The notes: generated by a model not told the origin, from the sequence alone. A DNA stretch of 64,000 nucleotides from an uncultured Collinsella sp. (GCA_905197665.1 CAJJZP010000010.1:1-64000); one strand, 5' to 3'. Counted from the stretch's first letter, positions 50,499 to 59,339 are shown. A program made the numbers and translations.

Positions 50499-51452
50499 CT
50501 AGTTGCCCGATGTCGTGCCTTGGCTTGAACTGTCAGATGCCGTGCCGGACGCGGTTCCGCTCGAGCTGTTGGTGTTGCTGTTGTCGGTAGATCCCGTACT
50601 CGGTGTATTGCCATTCGCCTGGTCGCCCGTGCTCGGTTGAGAGCCGTCAGTCGTTTGGCTTGAGTCAGTCGTGCCGGATTGCGTGCCGCTGTTGTTCGCA
50701 GAGGAATCGACGCCCTGCGATTGGTTTTGGGTGTTCGAGGACGAATTGGCAGAGGTAGAACTGTCTTGCGTATCGTCCGTCTGTGCCTGCTGATCCTGCG
50801 ACTGGGTGTTGCCATTTGCATCGCTCTCGGTCGTGCGCGACGACAGGATTGGCTCGGGACGCTCGCCCAGACCCTCACCGGCAGTGGTGATAAGGATGGC
50901 GCCGGCGCAGGCGATGACCGCGACGATGGCGATAGCGATCGAGAAGACGATGACCTTCTTTTGCGTCTGGCTGCGCTCAGCCGCCGCCTTGGCGCGCAGG
51001 CTGTTGGGAGCGACGCGCGCCGTGGTCGCGCGTCCCGCAACCTGGCGCATCTCCTGCGTGGTTGCGGCGCCACCTAGGTGCTCCTCGACATTGGGCTCAA
51101 CGGGCTCGTAGGCGCCGGTAGGGTAGTCGACAGCGGCATGCGTGCCCTTGATTGCTTCGGCGCTGGCGGAGATAAAGTGGCGATAGACCTGCGAGGACAC
51201 AACAGTGATGACTGAGCTCACAGCGGCACCAATCACCGAGCCGGCAATGCCGATCTTTGAAGCAAGCGCGACGCTCGTTGCGGCAGCAGCGGCGCCGGCG
51301 ACGATCTGGGGAATGGAAATGTCGTCGAACAGGCCCTTTTTGGGCGCGATGGCCATGGTCTGTCCGATGGAATGGTTCTCGTGCACGCCGTTGTTGAGCG
51401 ATGCCGGCGTCATGACGCGCGTGCGCGGCGCGTCGGTGTACTTGGTTGTCAT
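50499..51452 (-). CDS. Membrane protein with Ser/Thr/Asn-rich extracellular tail
   Basis: 317 residues. Gly/Ala-rich hydrophobic segments at about 49-90 (IVAGAAAAATSVALASKIG...) are followed by a cytoplasmic basic region and one strong membrane helix (VIVFSIAIAIVAVIACAGAIL) near 165. The last 120 residues are almost only Ser, Thr, Asn, Gln, Gly and Asp. GGGAGGA precedes ATG 51452. This could be a surface stalk, but no sorting motif is seen. Confidence 0.65.
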   Translation of the reverse strand: MTTKYTDAPRTRVMTPASLNNGVHENHSIGQTMAIAPKKGLFDDISIPQIVAGAAAAATSVALASKIGIAGSVIGAAVSSVITVVSSQVYRHFISASAEAIKGTHAAVDYPTGAYEPVEPNVEEHLGGAATTQEMRQVAGRATTARVAPNSLRAKAAAERSQTQKKVIVFSIAIAIVAVIACAGAILITTAGEGLGERPEPILSSRTTESDANGNTQSQDQQAQTDDTQDSSTSANSSSNTQNQSQGVDSSANNSGTQSGTTDSSQTTDGSQPSTGDQANGNTPSTGSTDNSNTNSSSGTASGTASDSSSQGTTSGN

Positions 51453-51626
51453 ACGGGGTCCTCCCGGTGTAAATCTACTTCGTTTCGTGTAGCCATCAGG
51501 GTACCCACCAGATGTGAATCGTACGTGACATTTAACAGATACCATCAACTCATCAAGGGGGCCTGCTGTCTTTGGTGCAATAGCTTGATGCTAAACTGGA
51601 TTTATGTTTGCGAGGTGGTTTACGTG

Positions 51627-51845
51627 ATGTACCCGTATATGACATTCGAAGATGGAACCGAGGTCATTCATTCTGACCTGATTACAGATGGCGATATCGA
51701 AAAGGTTATCGTGCATTTTGAGCGACCGACGGCAGAGGGCTTCGACTCCGCTCGTTGTGAGTTGCCTTCCTGTTCGTGGACTGACTGGGAAGGGCATTTT
51801 ACTCAGAGTGAAAAACGAGCTTTCGAAGAGTGTCTGAGCAAATAA
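51627..51845 (+). CDS. Small protein of unknown function
   Basis: 72 residues. TFEDGTEVIHSDLI, KVIVHFERPTAEGFDSARCELPS and DWEGHFTQSEKRAFEECLSK are soluble and mixed alpha/beta. A GAGGTGG motif lies about eight bases before ATG 51627. No family is recognised. The base composition is closer to the AT-rich island that follows than to upstream genes. Confidence 0.55.
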   Translation: MYPYMTFEDGTEVIHSDLITDGDIEKVIVHFERPTAEGFDSARCELPSCSWTDWEGHFTQSEKRAFEECLSK

Positions 51846-51945
51846 TTTAGATTAGTTCGAGTTTAGTTCGAATAAAGAAGCTGAATGCGATGACCTAAAG
51901 CGTATGCATTTTTAGTATTAGATGCGTATGAAATGGAGGATGTGA
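51846..51945 (+). promoter_or_regulatory. AT-rich control region of the peptide operon
   Basis: Two exact TTAGTTCGA copies lie at 51852-51860 and 51863-51871, spaced by 11 bp (one helical turn). A GCGTATG direct repeat lies nearer the start codon. No canonical -35 is clear. AATGGAGG precedes the DUF2087 start. Confidence 0.4.
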
Positions 51946-52227
51946 ATGGATGAGCTAATAGACTTTAAAAAACGATTTCTCAAGAATGGCGAGCTGGTTT
52001 CAATTCCAAAAAAGGAAAGCTATAAAAGAATCATGCTGCTATGGGCCGTCTCTTTCTTTGAATTAAATACAAGTTATACGGAGCTTCAGGTTAATCGTGT
52101 GCTGTCACAGCTCTATCCTGATTATGCCGTGTTGAGGCGGTACTTGGTTGATTATGGATTCCTATTAAGGGATGAACGAGGCCTGAAATACGAGGTTAAT
52201 CGTGATGTTCACGGTATTGAGAGCTAG
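51946..52227 (+). CDS. DUF2087 domain protein
   Basis: 93 residues. KRIMLLWAVSFFELNTSYTELQVNRVLSQLYPDYAVLRRYLVDYGFLLRDERGLKYEV is the DUF2087 pattern (YTE-x-x-VN and LRRYLVDYG). The domain is a small helical or winged-helix unit often at the end of regulators. Here it stands alone as first gene of the AT-rich operon and overlaps the MFS gene by 23 bases. It may regulate the operon or serve as a recognition partner. Confidence 0.78.
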   Translation: MDELIDFKKRFLKNGELVSIPKKESYKRIMLLWAVSFFELNTSYTELQVNRVLSQLYPDYAVLRRYLVDYGFLLRDERGLKYEVNRDVHGIES

Positions 52228-53389
52228 CCGTCCGGTTCGGGTCCTATATATTGCTAGAGGGATAAGCGAAATAGGCAATTGGTGTGCGAATATTGCTTTG
52301 CCAATGCTGATTTACGAGGTAACTCACGATGTTTCTGCAACTGCTTTGATGGTCTGCTGCAGATTTGCCCCCTCTCTGTTTTCAGTTGCGCTCGCGCAGC
52401 TGCCTCAGAAGATGGGTATCGGGACACTGCAGGCCATGAGATTGGCAGACTTAATTCGCGCGGGATTATTCGTTTGCTATATTTTTGTTGATAGTAAATG
52501 GAGTATGTTTGCTATTACGTGCGCGGTATCGCTTTGCCGAACGGTAGAAATGCCCTGCTTTTACTCGTTGTTAAGAGCCAATACGAATAGTATCAATCGC
52601 GACGTAATTAATAATTCGTTTGGGTTCCTGCAGAATTTGATGATGGTTCTGGGGCCAGTTGCCGGCGGTTTTGTTGTCGCTCAATTTGGGGCGGAGGCTG
52701 TTCTTGCATTAGACGCGCTTTCTTTTGCCGCGTCGTTCTGGTTGCTGCGAGATGTTCCGTCGGTTATCGAGGTTAATGATAAAGAGGGAATAAGCAAAAA
52801 TGAAAAAAACAGGACTGCATTTAGTGATCTTAGCGCGAAGCACTTGGCAATTGGTTTCCTATTAATCGATATTTCTAGTGGCGTGGCATTCGGCTCTCTG
52901 AATTCTCTTTTGCCAGCTATAGCGCAATTGCAATTTGACTCGTCATCGATACAATACGGATTCCTTCAGAGTAGTCTTACAATCGGACTGTTGTTCGGAA
53001 ATACAATATATGGTCGTCTAATCAGTGGTTCCGATTGCGTTAAATCATATTGTTTTGTGACGTATCTTGCGCTCGGTGCGTATCTGGCGTTTGGCTATCG
53101 CTATGCGTCTGGGATATCGTTTATTTTCCTTTTTATCGTCGGTGCCGGAAACGCCATTCAAGATGTGCTTCTCATAACATCGCTGCAGGATTTGGCGAGA
53201 GACGGATCTGAATCGATAAGCCTGTTTTCAATTAGGGAGTCTTTGCAATCGGTTGCTGTTGTTATTTCAACACTTCTTGTTTCGCTGTTCACGAGCATCG
53301 CGATGTTCTCAATTCTCGTTACAGGACTTGGTGTATTTTCAATTATGATGGTAGTTGTGTTTCAATTGAATTATTTGCGAAAGATGTGA
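52205..53389 (+). CDS. MFS transporter, probable peptide exporter
   Basis: 394 residues with about 12 hydrophobic segments, MFS efflux type. LYIARGISEIGNWCANIALPMLIYEVTHD is the typical N-terminal helix pair and NSFGFLQNLMMVLGPVAGGFVVAQFG the mid-region motif of EntS/MefA-like exporters. It overlaps the DUF2087 gene and ends seven bases before the radical SAM gene. Export of the matured peptide is the likely role. A GTG at 52202 is an alternative start. Confidence 0.85.
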   Translation: MFTVLRASRPVRVLYIARGISEIGNWCANIALPMLIYEVTHDVSATALMVCCRFAPSLFSVALAQLPQKMGIGTLQAMRLADLIRAGLFVCYIFVDSKWSMFAITCAVSLCRTVEMPCFYSLLRANTNSINRDVINNSFGFLQNLMMVLGPVAGGFVVAQFGAEAVLALDALSFAASFWLLRDVPSVIEVNDKEGISKNEKNRTAFSDLSAKHLAIGFLLIDISSGVAFGSLNSLLPAIAQLQFDSSSIQYGFLQSSLTIGLLFGNTIYGRLISGSDCVKSYCFVTYLALGAYLAFGYRYASGISFIFLFIVGAGNAIQDVLLITSLQDLARDGSESISLFSIRESLQSVAVVISTLLVSLFTSIAMFSILVTGLGVFSIMMVVVFQLNYLRKM

Positions 53390-53396
53390 CGTTGAT

Positions 53397-55718
53397 ATGC
53401 CTAAAACGCTTTTAGTATTTCCCCCAGGATGGAGTCCAGTGGGGCCGTATCTTGCCTTGCCTGTTTTGAAGTCATATCTTCAAGAGGTTGAACAATACAA
53501 AGTTGACATTGTTGACTTAAACGTGGAATTTTACGATGACCTCCTATCTTTTAGACATGTCGAAGAGTGCTGTAAAAGGTATCGGGAATCAAAGGATTCG
53601 TTTAGTTCGAATGTTCAATTAACAATCGAGTTGATACAAAAGTCGGCACTTAATGTTGACGAGGCAAAAGATATTTTCAGATCGAAGAGATACTTTAATC
53701 TAAAAGAAAGACAATATGCTGAAAACATTTTTAGAAATGCACTCTATATCATAAATCACGTCTCATATGGAGTTAAATACACGTTCAACTCCATAGATCT
53801 GCCCTATGATTATTATTCGACACCAGAAATAATGAAATCGCTTGCGGATACCTTGCATAATCCGTTTATTTCCTTCTATGAAACTGCCTTTCTTAAGCGT
53901 ATTCAGAGGGAAAAAATCGAGTTTATTGGGATTTCGGTGAGCGGCTGTTTCCAATTGATTTCTGCAGTTACGTTAGCGAAACTGATTAAGGAAGAATGTC
54001 CATCTGTTAAACACGTCTCATTGGGCGGCAATTACATTACTCGTTTAGCAGATGACTGCATGAAAGAATGGCATCCCTTTTTTGAATACATTGATTCGAT
54101 AATGATGTATGACGGCGAAGAGCCGCTTGCACGTCTTCTTGAGGCTCTTGACTCTGGTGATGACAATCTCGACTGTGTTCCAAACCTTTGCCATGCTAAA
54201 GGTGGAAAGATATATAAAAACCATCGGATTGAGCAAACATTTATCAACGATACAGTTCCCGATTTCGATGGCTTCGCCCTTTCTAAATACTTCATGCCTG
54301 AGTTAATATTGCCGGTTTATTCCTCTAGGCAGTGTTTTAATCATTGCGCCTTCTGCACCATTCCCGGTGCTACCGGTGGTTGTTACCGAAAGATGCCTAT
54401 ATCGAGAGTATTTGAAATAATGTGTCGGTTAAATGAAAAATACGGCACGAGAGTTTTCTCTTTTGTGGATGAAACATTCGAAGGCAAAAGAATGGAGCAA
54501 CTCGCGGATGAAATAAACGCATCGGGAAAAACGTTTTTCTGGCATGGAGAAACGAGGTTCTCTCCAACCCTAAGTACAGAAGTTTTTAACAAGATATACC
54601 AAAGTGGATGTAGGCAGATTCAGTTTGGCCTCGAGTCATACAACCAAAGAGTTCTTGATCTAATGAAGAAGAACACGAGAGTTGATTGGATTGATCGCAA
54701 TATCCATGATTGTCTCAATGCGGGTATTCCTGTTCATCTATTTTTTATGATTGGCTTTCCGACCGAAACTAAAGAAGAGGCTCTGAACACCTTAGCTTAT
54801 ACAGAGAATGTTTTGAATTATTCAAAACAGGTATGTGGTGTTCCATATTCCACGAGAGGATTTACGAATTTTGGTCTCGTTATGGGGTCGGATGTTTGGA
54901 ATCATCCCGATAAGTATGGTGTCTCTGTAATGCCGAAGTCCCAACATGAGGATTTGCGCCTCGAAGTGGATTATGTTTCAGGCACTGGTTTAACTTTAAA
55001 TGAAGCAAAATCCTTATCTGATGAGCATCATATTGATTTTTATATGCAAGAGGTCATAAACGGTAGCGACACAATTGACTTGCCCCAGCGGCTTCATATT
55101 TCAGAGGTCACCTGGATCCTAGATTCTATTCACGCTGTCAGGTATAAGGGACATTTGACCAAAGTAAAGCGACGGCTAACTAGTCTAAATCCAGCTGATC
55201 GAATCTGGCTGGATTCCAAGACCTCTGTCGTGCTCGTTGAGCCATTTGCCTACTTCTATAATTCTGAATACCATCATGTCTATGCTGTTTCCCAGTTGGT
55301 ATACCTTAAGTTGGCCCGTTTATTGGAGGCCGATTGTAGCATTTCTCTTATTCTTGATCAGGGCGACCTCGAGCTGACAAGGGCGATAGAAGAACTGTTG
55401 CATTATGGATTGCTGAATACAAATATCGATGCCGATTATGTAATGCACGATAATGGTTTTCAATTGGTTAAAAGTTCGTTTGTTAAAGAAGTCGGACGCT
55501 CAAAAGAGGGGTTAAGAGTACTGCTGAGTTGTGCCACCCATAGAATGTGTGCGGTTAATGATTTTTCGTTCGCTTTGCTTTCGTTGTTTGAAAAGCCGAT
55601 TACTAAGAACGAGGTGCGCGACATTTTGAAAAAAGAGGGACTATCGGCAAGCGAGGAGCAATTAAACAAGTTGGTTGATAATTGCATGAAAGCAGATATA
55701 CTACAATTGATTAGATAG
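53397..55718 (+). CDS. B12-binding radical SAM enzyme with PqqD-like C-terminal domain
   Basis: 773 residues. Residues 1-250 are a cobalamin-binding-like Rossmann domain (LLVFPPGWSPVGPYLALPVL, then HVSLGGNYITR and DGEEPLARLLEAL). The radical SAM motif is C313-x3-C317-x2-C320 (RQCFNHCAFC), with FSFVDETFEGK and GLESYNQRVLDLMKKN as later SAM-barrel motifs. Residues about 600-773 contain two winged-helix-like halves (LARLLEADCSISLILDQGDLELTRAIEELLHYGLLN and LSLFEKPITKNEVRDILKKEG) of PqqD type, which in RiPP enzymes bind leader peptides. Methylation or another C-H modification of the adjacent 36-residue peptide is the likely job. Base composition is low-GC like its neighbours. Confidence 0.85.
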   Translation: MPKTLLVFPPGWSPVGPYLALPVLKSYLQEVEQYKVDIVDLNVEFYDDLLSFRHVEECCKRYRESKDSFSSNVQLTIELIQKSALNVDEAKDIFRSKRYFNLKERQYAENIFRNALYIINHVSYGVKYTFNSIDLPYDYYSTPEIMKSLADTLHNPFISFYETAFLKRIQREKIEFIGISVSGCFQLISAVTLAKLIKEECPSVKHVSLGGNYITRLADDCMKEWHPFFEYIDSIMMYDGEEPLARLLEALDSGDDNLDCVPNLCHAKGGKIYKNHRIEQTFINDTVPDFDGFALSKYFMPELILPVYSSRQCFNHCAFCTIPGATGGCYRKMPISRVFEIMCRLNEKYGTRVFSFVDETFEGKRMEQLADEINASGKTFFWHGETRFSPTLSTEVFNKIYQSGCRQIQFGLESYNQRVLDLMKKNTRVDWIDRNIHDCLNAGIPVHLFFMIGFPTETKEEALNTLAYTENVLNYSKQVCGVPYSTRGFTNFGLVMGSDVWNHPDKYGVSVMPKSQHEDLRLEVDYVSGTGLTLNEAKSLSDEHHIDFYMQEVINGSDTIDLPQRLHISEVTWILDSIHAVRYKGHLTKVKRRLTSLNPADRIWLDSKTSVVLVEPFAYFYNSEYHHVYAVSQLVYLKLARLLEADCSISLILDQGDLELTRAIEELLHYGLLNTNIDADYVMHDNGFQLVKSSFVKEVGRSKEGLRVLLSCATHRMCAVNDFSFALLSLFEKPITKNEVRDILKKEGLSASEEQLNKLVDNCMKADILQLIR

Positions 55719-55731
55719 AGGAGGTTTCTAC

Positions 55732-55842
55732 ATGGACGTTATTAACAAAGATCTCTTGGAGCAACTGAAAGAGTCTCAGGAAGAGGGCGTCGTGGTAGAA
55801 GTGTTCGACTTTGAGGACTACATGGATAAATTCTGCCATTAG
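55732..55842 (+). CDS. Candidate RiPP precursor peptide (36 residues)
   Basis: ATG 55732 has AGAGGAGG seven to eight bases upstream and lies 13 bases after the radical SAM stop. The acidic leader (MDVINKDLLEQLKESQEEG, residues 1-19) is followed by a hydrophobic/acidic core VVVEVFDFEDYMDKFCH (20-36) with a single Cys and final His. Size, position and the strong ribosome-binding site fit a peptide substrate. The core is not one of the RiPP classes I recognise. Confidence 0.7.
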   Translation: MDVINKDLLEQLKESQEEGVVVEVFDFEDYMDKFCH

Positions 55843-55866
55843 TTTCGGAATTTACTTGCCTCGCTT

Positions 55867-55900
55867 AAAGGAGAAGTCGATTATCGATTTCTCCTTTTTT
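55867..55900 (+). terminator. Terminator of the peptide operon
   Basis: AAAGGAGAAGTCGAT pairs with the following ATCGATTTCTCCTTT and ends in TTTTTT. It lies 24 bases after the peptide stop and closes the operon. From here to 56030 no gene is seen. Confidence 0.9.
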
Positions 55901-56030
55901 AATTAAAGATATTTTTGGAATACATGCTCTTAGCACAGGTTGGCGTCTCAGTAAACTGGGAGGTTGCTTTGGCTAGTTAGAGATATGTGAACGTCCGTTA
56001 GACTGAATCTCAGGGTAGAAGGGGCCTCCA

Positions 56031-58031
56031 GTGTCCAGATCAACAAGGCAATGCTGCGTTTCGGCTAATAAGAACGATGGCTTTTTGCGTGTGGCGGCGG
56101 CGTCGCCGCAGATTCGCGTCGCCGATGTCGAGGGCAATGTCGAGGTTGCGCTGGCGGCTGTTCGCGATGCTGCCGAGCGCGGCGTTCATGCTCTGGTGCT
56201 GCCCGAGCTTAACCTGACCGGCTATACCGCGGCCGACCTGTTCCATAATCGCACACTGCTGCATGTCTGCGAGGCTGCTCTGGCGCATATCCTCGATGAA
56301 ACCCGTGAGTTGCCGGTCGTCTTTACCATCGGTCTTCCCGTTGCAGTTGCCGAGAATATCTACAACTGCGCCGCCGTGTGCTGCGCGGGCGAGCTTTTGG
56401 GCCTCACGGCCAAGAAGTATCTGCCCAACTATGGCGAGTTCTATGAGCGCCGTTGGTTTGCTCCGGCGCCGGCCGATCCCGTGTGGATTGAATTTGCTGG
56501 TCAGGGTCCGGTGCCGCTTGGCTCGGGGCTTGTCTACCGCTGCTGCGATGAAGGTGCCGAGGATCTGGTGCTGGGTGTCGAGGTGTGCGAGGACCTGTGG
56601 GTACCGGCGCCCCCCTCGACCGAGATGGCGCTTGCTGGCGCGACGGTGATCCTCAACCCGTCGGCCTCGGACGAGATTATCGGCAAGGCGGATTACCGCC
56701 GCAGCCTCATCTCCAACCAGAGTGCGCGCCTGTACTGCGCCTATGCCTACGCGGATGCGAGTGAGGGCGAATCTACGACCGACATGGTCTTTGCGGGCGA
56801 GAACCTGATCTACGAAAACGGCTCTAAGCTGGCCGCCACCAAACTGCTTACCTGCGACATGGCGGTTGCCGATGTCGACCTCGATCGTCTGGTTGCCGAG
56901 CGCCGTCGCTCGACGACGTGGACGCGCGCGGACGATGCGCCGGAGGCCACGACCGTTGAGTTCTCTTTTGAGGGCGTGTTGGCCGAAGAGTCTGTCCTGC
57001 GCGATGCCTGCGATATCGACCGTGTTTTCCCTCGCGCGCCTTTTGTGCCGGCCGACCACGGTGATCTGGCCGAGCGTTGCGAGACTATTCTCAATCTGCA
57101 GACTGCGGGCCTCAAGACCCGCCTTGCCCATACGGGTACCAAGGCTGCAGTCATCGGTCTTTCGGGTGGCTTGGACTCCACGCTGGCACTGCTTGTGACC
57201 GTGCGTGCCTTCGATGCACTGGGACTGCCACGCACGGGTATCACGGCGGTTTCCATGCCCGGCTTTGGCACGACGCATCGCACCAAGTCGAATGCCGAGT
57301 CGCTCGCCCGCGACCTGGGCGTGAGCTTCCGCGAGGTTTCGATTCACGCGGCCGTGGAGCAGCACTTTAGGGACATTGAGCACGATCCGGCCGTGCAGGA
57401 CGTGACCTACGAGAACAGCCAGGCCCGCGAGCGTACGCAGATCCTGATGGACCTGGCCAACCAGGCTGGCGGTTTTGTCATCGGCACCGGCGACCTGTCG
57501 GAGCTGGCGCTCGGCTGGGCTACGTACAACGGCGACCATATGAGCATGTACGCCGTCAACTCGAGCGTTCCCAAGACGCTCGTGCGCCATCTGGTGCGCT
57601 ATGCGGCCGATGTCTTTGGCGGGCGCATCGCCAAGGTGCTGCTCGATATCCTCGATACGCCGGTGTCTCCCGAACTTCTGCCGCCCACGGGCGACGGCGA
57701 GATTGCGCAGAAGACCGAGGATTTGGTGGGCCCGTACGAGCTGCACGACTACTTCCTCTACTACCTGCTGCGTTTTGGCTTTGAGCCCGGCAAGATCTAC
57801 CGCATGGCGCTCAAGAGCTTTGAGGGTGTCTACGATGCCAAGACCGTCCACACGTGGCTGCGTACGTTCTACCGTCGCTTCTTTGCCCAGCAGTTTAAGC
57901 GCAGCTGCCTGCCCGATGGTCCCAAGGTGGGCTCGGTGACGCTCAGCCCGCGCGGCGATTGGCGTATGCCGAGTGACGCCAGCTCGCGACTGTGGCTTGC
58001 GCAGATCGACGCGCTTAATGCAATTGACTAA
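56031..58031 (+). CDS. nadE: Glutamine-dependent NAD+ synthetase
   Basis: 666 residues from GTG 56031 (AGAAGGGG six bases upstream). The N-terminal nitrilase domain shows VLPELNLTGYTAADLF (Glu), AKKYLPNYGEFYERRW (Lys) and VEVCEDLWVP (Cys). The ATP-PPase domain has GLSGGLDSTLAL near residue 379 and GTGDLSELALGW. It amidates nicotinic-acid adenine dinucleotide with ammonia from glutamine, last step of NAD synthesis. It is the first normal-GC gene after the AT-rich island. Confidence 0.95.
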   Translation: MSRSTRQCCVSANKNDGFLRVAAASPQIRVADVEGNVEVALAAVRDAAERGVHALVLPELNLTGYTAADLFHNRTLLHVCEAALAHILDETRELPVVFTIGLPVAVAENIYNCAAVCCAGELLGLTAKKYLPNYGEFYERRWFAPAPADPVWIEFAGQGPVPLGSGLVYRCCDEGAEDLVLGVEVCEDLWVPAPPSTEMALAGATVILNPSASDEIIGKADYRRSLISNQSARLYCAYAYADASEGESTTDMVFAGENLIYENGSKLAATKLLTCDMAVADVDLDRLVAERRRSTTWTRADDAPEATTVEFSFEGVLAEESVLRDACDIDRVFPRAPFVPADHGDLAERCETILNLQTAGLKTRLAHTGTKAAVIGLSGGLDSTLALLVTVRAFDALGLPRTGITAVSMPGFGTTHRTKSNAESLARDLGVSFREVSIHAAVEQHFRDIEHDPAVQDVTYENSQARERTQILMDLANQAGGFVIGTGDLSELALGWATYNGDHMSMYAVNSSVPKTLVRHLVRYAADVFGGRIAKVLLDILDTPVSPELLPPTGDGEIAQKTEDLVGPYELHDYFLYYLLRFGFEPGKIYRMALKSFEGVYDAKTVHTWLRTFYRRFFAQQFKRSCLPDGPKVGSVTLSPRGDWRMPSDASSRLWLAQIDALNAID

Positions 58032-58099
58032 GGTTGGCTAAATTGAACCAATGCGGGGGTTGCAAGCGTTACACTTTTGCAATCTGATGGCCCGTATCG

Positions 58100-58130
58100 C
58101 GCGGCGCTCTTGTCGGAGCGCCGCGTTTTT
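58100..58130 (+). terminator. Terminator of nadE
   Basis: CGCGGCGCT (58100-58108) pairs with AGCGCCGCG (58117-58125) and is followed by TTTTT. Confidence 0.85.
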
Positions 58131-58149
58131 CATATCGAAAGGTGGCACC

Positions 58150-59313
58150 ATGCAGGCATCGCAGCGTCTCGACCGCTTTGGCGCGGAGGTCTTTGCCTCG
58201 CTTAACAACAAGCTTCTCGCGCTGAAGGCTCAGGGCAAGACCATTTACAACATGAGCGTGGGCACGCCCGACTTTAAGCCGTACGACCACGTGGTCGAGG
58301 CGCTCACGCAGGCAGCCCAAGATCCCGAGATGTGGAAGTATGCCCTGCGCGATCTGCCCGAGCTTAAGCAGGCCGTATGCGATTACTATGAGCGTCGCTT
58401 TGGCGTTTCGGGCATTACGCCGTCCATGGTGCAGTCGTGCAACGGCACGCAGGAGGGCGTGGGCCATTTGGGCCTGGCCCTGCTCGATCCGGGTGACACC
58501 ATTCTGGTTCCCGATCCGTGCTATCCGGTCTTTGAGGCGGGTGCCAAGATCGCCGATGCCAAGCTCGAGTACTATCCGTTGGTCGCCGAGCATAATTACC
58601 TGCCCTATGTGGCGGGCATCGATCCCGAGGTGGCCGATCGTGCCAAGTACATGATCGTGTCGCTGCCCGCCAACCCGGTGGGCTCGGTGGGCACGCCCGA
58701 GGTCTACGAGGAGATCATCGCTTTTGCCCGCGAGCACGACCTGCTGATCGTTCACGACAACGCATATTCCGACATCGTGTTCGACGGCGAGCCGGGCGGC
58801 AGCTTCTTGCAGTTTCCCGGCGCGCTCGAGGTGGGCGTGGAGTTCTTCTCGCTCTCCAAGTCGTTTAACGTCACCGGTGCGCGTATCGGCTTTTTGGTCG
58901 GCCGCGAGGACGTGGTCTCTGCCTTTGCCAAGCTGCGCGGCCAGATCGACTTTGGTATGTTCTTCCCGATCCAGAAGGCTGCTATCGCCTGCCTGAACGG
59001 CCCGCGCGATGAGGTCGAGGCGCAGCGTCTGAAGTACCAGGAGCGTCGCGATGCCCTGTGCAACGGCCTGGAGGGCCTAGGCTGGGAGCGCCCCAACGCG
59101 CGCGGTTCCATGTTTGTGTGGGCCAAACTTCCCGGCGGCCGCACCGATTCGATGGCGTTTTGCGAGGAGCTCATGGAGAAGGCGGGCGTTGTGGTGACGC
59201 CGGGTGCGAGCTTTGGTCCTTCGGGCGAGGGGCACGTGCGCATGGCGCTGGTCCTGCCGCCCGATCAGATCGCTCTGGCCGTCGAGGCTATTCGCGAGGC
59301 GGGTCTGTATTAA
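58150..59313 (+). CDS. PLP-dependent aminotransferase class I/II
   Basis: 387 residues. YNMSVGTPDFKPYDHVVEAL, CNGTQEGVGHLGLALLDPGD, VSLPANPVGSVGTP and FFSLSKSFNVTGARIGFL (with the PLP lysine) are the fold-type I aminotransferase motifs. The overall pattern is close to LL-DAP/alanine/aspartate aminotransferase-like proteins. The DAP genes dapH and dapB lie about 4 kb away, so an N-acetyl-DAP aminotransferase role is possible but unproven. AAAGGTGG precedes the ATG. Confidence 0.88.
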   Translation: MQASQRLDRFGAEVFASLNNKLLALKAQGKTIYNMSVGTPDFKPYDHVVEALTQAAQDPEMWKYALRDLPELKQAVCDYYERRFGVSGITPSMVQSCNGTQEGVGHLGLALLDPGDTILVPDPCYPVFEAGAKIADAKLEYYPLVAEHNYLPYVAGIDPEVADRAKYMIVSLPANPVGSVGTPEVYEEIIAFAREHDLLIVHDNAYSDIVFDGEPGGSFLQFPGALEVGVEFFSLSKSFNVTGARIGFLVGREDVVSAFAKLRGQIDFGMFFPIQKAAIACLNGPRDEVEAQRLKYQERRDALCNGLEGLGWERPNARGSMFVWAKLPGGRTDSMAFCEELMEKAGVVVTPGASFGPSGEGHVRMALVLPPDQIALAVEAIREAGLY

Positions 59314-59339
59314 AGGTTCGTTTTGGCACGTCAATAGTT

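Noticed and set aside
51852..51871. LytTR (AgrA/ComE-type) binding site
   Set aside because: Repeat spacing of 11 bp and mismatches to the LytTR consensus do not fit; reported only as direct repeats.
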